From Corynebacterium freneyi (lineage in GTDB: Bacteria > Actinomycetota > Actinomycetes > Mycobacteriales > Mycobacteriaceae), in assembly GCF_030408835.1 (NCBI RefSeq), contig NZ_CP047357.1:1674001-1738000 (forward strand): 64,000 bases of DNA, read 5' to 3'. The notes beneath the pieces were generated by a model. That model did not search any database. It was not told where the DNA came from and worked only from the letters and a program-made list of their open reading frames with translations. Below, one piece after another: positions 59,925 through 64,000 of the stretch. The translations under genes were made by a program, and so were the position numbers. Each line of letters starts with the position of its first letter. The stretch's first letter is position 1.

Positions 59925-60746
59925 CTACTGGCCCCGGGCCGTCTCCCACAGGCACATCGCCGCGGCGGTCGCCAGATTGAGTGACTCGGCGCCGCCGCGA
60001 ATGGGAATGGACACCCGAGCGCCCGCCCCCGCCAGGACGTCGCCCGGCAAACCATGGGCCTCGTTGCCGAACAACCACGCCACCGGACCCGTCGGCAGCT
60101 CATCGCGGCCCAGGACCACGTCGGCGTCCATCGTGGTGGCCAACGTCGTAAAGCCGGCCTCGGCCACCGCACGCAAGACCGCATCCACGTCACGCTCGCG
60201 GGCCACCGGCACATTGAATACCGACCCCGCCGACGAACGCACGACCTTGCCGCCGAGCGGATCGACGGAATCGCCGGCGAGGATGACGCCCCCGGCGCCG
60301 AGCGCGTCGGCCATGCGGATGATGGTGCCCGCATTGCCCGGGTCATTGCATTCGACGGGCACGACGAGCACGCCCGACTCGACGCCGGCTGCGATGGCGC
60401 GTTCCATCGGCGACAGCGCCGCATCGGAGGCGCACACGGCGAACAGGCCGGCGGTGGTGACTGTCTCGGACAGCGACGCCGCCGCCGAATCATCGATGAC
60501 CGACACCGGGCGCCCCGAAGCCACCGCCTCGTCGAGCAATTCGCGGTGACGATCGATCGCCGAGTCGGTGGCGAAGACCTCGACGACCGCACCCGCCCGC
60601 AGCGCCGCATCGACGGAATTGAAACCCTCCACCAGAAACCGCCCCGCCTTGCGACGGGCCGCGGCCCGGTGGAGCTTCGAAGCCGAAACGACCCGCGGAG
60701 TCCTTGCGGTGAAGGTCTCCACGGGTCGTCGGAAGTCGTCAGCCAT
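59925..60746 (-). CDS. SpoU/TrmH-family RNA 2'-O-methyltransferase
   Basis: 273 residues from ATG 60746. An N-terminal L30e-like RNA-binding domain (KAGRFLVEGFNSVDAALRAG) precedes the knotted SPOUT catalytic domain with motif 1 NPGNAG-type ECNDPGNAGTIIRMADALG, motif 2 WLFGNEAHGLP and motif 3 IPIRGGAESLNLATAAAM. It methylates ribose in rRNA or tRNA. In mycobacteria the orthologue is tsnR-like and lies in the same place after rplT. Confidence 0.92.
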   Translation of the reverse strand: MADDFRRPVETFTARTPRVVSASKLHRAAARRKAGRFLVEGFNSVDAALRAGAVVEVFATDSAIDRHRELLDEAVASGRPVSVIDDSAAASLSETVTTAGLFAVCASDAALSPMERAIAAGVESGVLVVPVECNDPGNAGTIIRMADALGAGGVILAGDSVDPLGGKVVRSSAGSVFNVPVARERDVDAVLRAVAEAGFTTLATTMDADVVLGRDELPTGPVAWLFGNEAHGLPGDVLAGAGARVSIPIRGGAESLNLATAAAMCLWETARGQ

Positions 60747-60774
60747 GACGACGAGAGTACGCGAGAGCGAACGC

Positions 60775-61158
60775 CTACTTGGCGGCCGGGGCGTTGACGT
60801 CCTCCGGCAGCGCGGCCTTGGCGGTCTCGACCAGGGCGGCGAAGGCGGCGGCGTCGTTGACGGCGAGCTCGGCCAGGTTCTTGCGGTCGACCTCGACACC
60901 GGCCAGGGCCAGGCCCTGGATGAAACGGTTGTAGGTCATGCCGTTGGCGCGGGCGGCGGCGTTGATGCGCTGGATCCACAGCTTGCGGAACTGGCCCTTG
61001 CGCTGACGGCGGTCGCGGAACTCGTAGGTCTTCGAGTGGAGCATCTGCTCCTTGGCCTTGCGGTACAGGCGGGAGCGCTGGCCGCGGTAGCCCTTGGCGG
61101 AATCGAGAACTTCGCGACGCTTCTTCTTGGCGTTGACGGACCGCTTCACACGTGCCAC
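60775..61158 (-). CDS. rplT: 50S ribosomal protein L20
   Basis: 127 residues beginning [20 protein letters not shown], with the typical [17 protein letters not shown] and [16 protein letters not shown] blocks. Early 50S assembly protein. Third gene of infC-rpmI-rplT; the last residues are a family-typical Ala-rich tail. Confidence 0.97.
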   Translation of the reverse strand: MARVKRSVNAKKKRREVLDSAKGYRGQRSRLYRKAKEQMLHSKTYEFRDRRQRKGQFRKLWIQRINAAARANGMTYNRFIQGLALAGVEVDRKNLAELAVNDAAAFAALVETAKAALPEDVNAPAAK

Positions 61159-61247
61159 GTTGATACTTCCTTACTTATCTGACGGATGTTGTGTTCGTTA
61201 TCCGGTCCCCGGCGCCCTGGCCGGGGATCACGGGCAGTGGGAGGCGC

Positions 61248-61442
61248 TTACGCCTTGCCCAGGAGGCGCTTGATGCGCTTCTCGTCGGCCTTGGCGACGT
61301 CGGTGGTGCCCTTCAGGCGGCGGGTGCGGGTCGAGGGCTTGCCCTCGAGAAGGTGGCGGCGGTTGGCCTGCTCGCGGCGGAGCTTGCCGGCGCCGGTGAC
61401 CTTGATGCGCTTGGCGGTGCCCTTGTGGGTCTTCTGCTTCAT
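61248..61442 (-). CDS. rpmI: 50S ribosomal protein L35
   Basis: 64 residues, [20 protein letters not shown]..., ending [10 protein letters not shown]. Between infC and rplT as in most bacteria. Confidence 0.97.
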   Translation of the reverse strand: MKQKTHKGTAKRIKVTGAGKLRREQANRRHLLEGKPSTRTRRLKGTTDVAKADEKRIKRLLGKA

Positions 61443-61567
61443 GGTGTTTCGCGTCCTTTTCGAAATCTTGTTGTCCGGAATCGTCGCGACGCCCGTTTTC
61501 GGGGCGCGGTGGTCCGCCCGGGGATGCCTGCCGCATCCCGGTTCGCGTCATTCCGGCCGTTGGCCGG

Positions 61568-62092
61568 CTACTTCTTGTTGCCCTTGCGGACCGGCCCCAG
61601 GACCATCGTCATGTTGCGGCCGTCCTGCTTGGCGCGCGTCTCGACGATGCCGTGTTCCTTGACATCCTCGGCGAGGCGCTCCAACAGGCGGAAACCGAGC
61701 TCCGGGCGCGACTGCTCGCGGCCGCGGAACATGATGGTGACCTTGACCTTCGACCCCTTGTCGAGGAAGCGGACCACGTTGGCCTTCTTCGTCTCGTAGT
61801 CGTGATCGTCGATCTTCGGCCGGAACTTCTGTTCCTTGACCACAGTCTGCTGCTGGTTCTTGCGAGCTTCCCGGGCCTTCTGGGCCTGCTCGTACTTGAA
61901 CTTTCCGTAGTCCATGATCTTGCAGACCGGCGGCTTCGCGTTGGGCGCGACCTCGACGAGGTCGAGATCGGCTTCGTACGCGAGCTTGCGGGCGTCATCC
62001 GTGCGAACGATGCCGACCTGCTCACCACCGGGTCCGACGAGTCGGACTTCGGGAACTCGGATTCGCTCGTTGATGCGAGCTTCAGCGCTGAT
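61568..62092 (-). CDS. infC: Translation initiation factor IF-3, AUC start
   Basis: 174 residues. The N-domain [19 protein letters not shown], linker [23 protein letters not shown], and C-domain [13 protein letters not shown] identify IF-3. The start is inferred as ATC at 62092: the best Shine-Dalgarno in the region, AGGAGG (62097-62102), lies four bases before it, and the protein from there matches known IF-3 N-termini. An in-frame ATG at 62119 would place that site inside the coding region. Rare start codons (AUU/AUC) on infC are a known autoregulatory device because IF-3 itself discriminates against them. Confidence 0.9.
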   Translation of the reverse strand: MSAEARINERIRVPEVRLVGPGGEQVGIVRTDDARKLAYEADLDLVEVAPNAKPPVCKIMDYGKFKYEQAQKAREARKNQQQTVVKEQKFRPKIDDHDYETKKANVVRFLDKGSKVKVTIMFRGREQSRPELGFRLLERLAEDVKEHGIVETRAKQDGRNMTMVLGPVRKGNKK

Positions 62093-62357
62093 GTGGCCTC
62101 CTAGGTAGTGCCTGTACATTTCGGTGCCGAACCGCCGGAAGCAAATGTACGAGGGAAGCCACGCGAGGCGACCCGGGAAACGGGCCACGACGCCTTCCGA
62201 TGTTGACGGGCGCGCGGGCCGCATCGGCCTTCTTCGCCCCATCGGGTCGACCCCGGCGCAACCATGGTTCTTCGGCGCACCCAGGGTGGGATTCTCTCCT
62301 CTTCGCTACCAAGGCGATGGCGCAATGAAGCGCCGCCGCTTGGCGGTCGTACGGACG
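62093..62357 (-). other. Long structured infC leader
   Basis: About 260 bases between the promoter and infC. A hairpin at 62311-62345 pairs CCAAG with CTTGG at its base and GGCGC with GCGCC at its tip, with an internal bulge. Leaders of infC-rpmI-rplT operons often bind L20 or IF-3, but I cannot match this one to a named leader. No open frame in it looks real. Confidence 0.5.
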
Positions 62358-62387
62358 AAGATAGCACGGGCTCCCCCGATCAGCCAA
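62358..62387 (-). promoter_or_regulatory. infC operon promoter
   Basis: Minus strand: -35 TTGGCT (62382-62387) and -10 TATCTT (62358-62363) with an 18-base spacer. Confidence 0.6.
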
Positions 62388-62460
62388 AACACAAGCCGGC
62401 GAGTCGCACGCCAAACTCCTTTGAGCCAGCATGAATAAAAGATAGACAGATCGGACTAGA

Positions 62461-62476
62461 CAGACTTGTTCGTCTG
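62461..62476. promoter_or_regulatory. Candidate McbR-type operator upstream of the thiosulfate-uptake genes
   Basis: CAGAC-TTGTTC-GTCTG keeps the AGAC-N6-GTCT core of the corynebacterial McbR consensus (TAGAC-N6-GTCTA, from memory). A related TAGAC at 62443-62447 lies just upstream. McbR represses sulfur-assimilation genes, which fits the downstream thiosulfate importer. The region 62388-62599 otherwise holds only the presumed promoter. Confidence 0.5.
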
Positions 62477-62599
62477 CATGTAACGTGGCCGCCGCGCCTG
62501 ACCCACGCATGAGCGTCGGCAAGCGTTTTCAAGTATTTCGCCCTCCCCGGACCGGCGCCGAGCCAGACCGGGAAACGATGAACAGGACGGTGCATTCGC

Positions 62600-63718
62600 A
62601 TGCTCCTCACGGGAGCGGTCCTCGGGACCATCCTCGGTTACGTGCTCCAGCGCGGACGCTTCTGCGTCACTGGATTCCTCCGCGACCTCTGGCTGACCAA
62701 GTCCATGCGCGGCTTCACCGCCCTGATGCTCGTCATCGCGGTTCACGCCGTCGGCTACTGGGCGCTCGCCGGCGCCGACGTCATCGCACTGCGCGACCAG
62801 GGCTTCGCCCCCGTCGCCTCCATCGTCGGCGGCCTCATCTTCGGCTACGGCATGGTCATCGCCGGCGGATGCGCCACCGGAACCTGGTACCGCGCCGGCG
62901 AAGGCCTCGTCGGCTCGTGGCTCGCCCTCGTCGCCTACGCCGCCACCGCCGCCTTCATGAAGATCGGCCCCCTGGCCGGATTCACCGACGCCGCCCGCGA
63001 CCACACCATCGGCACCGGCACCATCCACGGCGACCTCGGCGTCCCCGTGTTCGTGCCGCTCATCGCCCTGGTCGCCGTCACCGCCTGGCTCGTCTACCGC
63101 GAGGCCTCCAAGCCCAAGATCGACATCCCCGGCCTGCCCCCGCGCAAGACCGGCCTGGCCCACCTGCTGGCCGAGAAGCCCTGGGGTCTGTTCACCACCG
63201 CCGCCATCGTCGGCGTCATCGGCGTCATCGCCTGGCCGCTGTCGCAGGCCACCGGCCGCAACTCCGGACTGGGCATCACCACGCCGTCTGCCCACCTCGT
63301 CGGCTGGTTCGGCACCGGCGACGCCGAATACATGAACTGGGGCACCCTGCTGGTGCTCGGCATCATCGTCGGCTCCTACATCGCCGCCAAGGCCTCCGGC
63401 GAGTTCCGCGTCCGCGTCCCCAACGCCCAGATCGCGCAGCGTTCCGTCGGCGGCGGCGTGCTCATGGGCGTCGGCGCCGTGCTGGCCGGCGGCTGCACCG
63501 TCGGCAACGGCATGGTCGCCACCGGCCTGTTCTCCTGGCAGGGCTGGGTCTCGCTCGCCGCGATGGCCCTCGGCGCGGGCCTGGCCGCACGCATCTACCT
63601 GATGCGCAAGCCCCTCCTGCCCGAGTCCCTGCGCGCCGCGTTCTCCCGCACCGGCACCACGGACGCCGCCGACGAGACCGCCGTGTCCGACGCCGATACC
63701 GCGAAGGTCAACGCCTAA
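62600..63718 (+). CDS. tsuA: Thiosulfate transporter TsuA (YeeE/YedE family)
   Basis: 372 residues with about nine to ten membrane helices. The three conserved Cys of the family are in place: RGRFC (Cys22), AGGCATGTWYR (Cys91) and AGGCTVGNG (Cys299). These relay thiosulfate through the pore by S-S-H bonding in characterised members. A short cytosolic loop carries KIDIPGLPPRKTG. It is divergent from infC and followed 109 bases later by a TusA-type gene, the usual TsuA-TsuB pair. Confidence 0.9.
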   Translation: MLLTGAVLGTILGYVLQRGRFCVTGFLRDLWLTKSMRGFTALMLVIAVHAVGYWALAGADVIALRDQGFAPVASIVGGLIFGYGMVIAGGCATGTWYRAGEGLVGSWLALVAYAATAAFMKIGPLAGFTDAARDHTIGTGTIHGDLGVPVFVPLIALVAVTAWLVYREASKPKIDIPGLPPRKTGLAHLLAEKPWGLFTTAAIVGVIGVIAWPLSQATGRNSGLGITTPSAHLVGWFGTGDAEYMNWGTLLVLGIIVGSYIAAKASGEFRVRVPNAQIAQRSVGGGVLMGVGAVLAGGCTVGNGMVATGLFSWQGWVSLAAMALGAGLAARIYLMRKPLLPESLRAAFSRTGTTDAADETAVSDADTAKVNA

Positions 63719-63827
63719 GCGCCTCGGAGGCGATGCGCCCGCAAACCCGCAAGCGGCTCACCGGCGGCGCAAGGCCCCACCGACCACGAGAATCAGCATT
63801 TCCGCTCTTCCCCCGAAAGGAACCACC

Positions 63828-64000
63828 ATGGCCACCCACGTTCTCGAGACCAACGGCGAAGTCTGCCCCTTCCCCCTCATCGAAGCGAAGCAGAAGATGG
63901 AGGAGCTCAACACCGGCGACGAGCTCGTCATCGGCTTCGACTGCACCCAGGGCACCGAGTCCATCCCGCGCTGGGCCGCCACCGAAGGCCACGGCGTCAA
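63828..64000 (+). CDS. tsuB: TsuB/TusA-family sulfur-carrier protein (3' end beyond the window)
   Basis: 57 residues are visible. The start MATHVLETNGEVCPFPLIEA carries the Cys-Pro-x-Pro motif of TusA-like proteins, in which the Cys holds sulfur as a persulfide, followed by AKQKMEELNTGDELVI. AAAGGA lies eight bases before ATG 63828. In characterised pairs TsuB is needed with TsuA for thiosulfate uptake. Confidence 0.88.
   Translation, partial: MATHVLETNGEVCPFPLIEAKQKMEELNTGDELVIGFDCTQGTESIPRWAATEGHGV

Noticed and set aside
62093..62242. N-terminal extension of IF-3 to 62242 or 62119
   Set aside because: It would bury the best ribosome-binding site inside the gene and adds residues not found in IF-3 proteins.

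Overview
The window is a high-GC actinobacterial chromosome segment, most likely from a Corynebacterium. Three things point there: the gene order closely follows the mycobacterial/corynebacterial block mpg-tyrS-...-tlyA-nadK-recN-steA-steB-nudix-xerD-parA-scpA-scpB-rluB-cmk-der and, further right, the arg-pheTS-trmH-rplT-rpmI-infC block; the rRNA genes are of actinobacterial type; and candidate operators resemble corynebacterial BioQ, DtxR and McbR boxes. Almost every gene is on the minus strand, so transcription runs from high to low coordinates.

Region 1 (1-7996): a single-frame Cmk-Der fusion (cut by the window edge), rluB, a biotin block (bioD, bioA, a divergent POT transporter, a second bioD) and scpB. 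Region 2 (8030-20924): a YidE/AspT-type transporter followed by an iron-acquisition island. The island has a heterodimeric ABC transporter of YbtPQ/IrtAB type, a type II thioesterase, a truncated heterocyclization NRPS, a C-terminal fragment resembling a thiazolinyl imide reductase, an MFS exporter, and an ECF transporter operon carrying three separate -1 frameshifts. Two DtxR-like sites lie at its promoters. The biotin block and the iron island together split rluB, scpB and scpA, which are adjacent in relatives. Region 3 (21020-34977): the conserved cell-division/DNA-maintenance block from scpA back to an RGG-rich TPR protein, RNase HI and a Gly-rich membrane protein. CTP synthase, present between steB and the nudix gene in relatives, is absent here.

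Region 4 (35166-41141): a complete 16S-23S-5S rRNA operon with a recognisable promoter, a processing stem around 23S and a strong terminator. Region 5 (41142-46940): tyrS, mpg, a Trm112-like protein, and an unusual trio made of a membrane protein, a substrate-binding/VWA fusion lipoprotein and a second substrate-binding-like protein. Region 6 (47013-55974): the arginine operon argCJBDFRGH with candidate ARG half-boxes upstream. Region 7 (56125-62092): pheST, a SpoU-type rRNA methyltransferase and infC-rpmI-rplT, where infC appears to start at the rare codon AUC. Region 8 (62461-64000): a divergent thiosulfate-uptake pair (TsuA and a TsuB/TusA-type protein) behind an McbR-like box.

The core genes look intact. 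The iron island looks eroded: a large deletion within the biosynthetic genes and three frameshifts in one transporter operon, while the exporter, ABC pair and thioesterase remain open.
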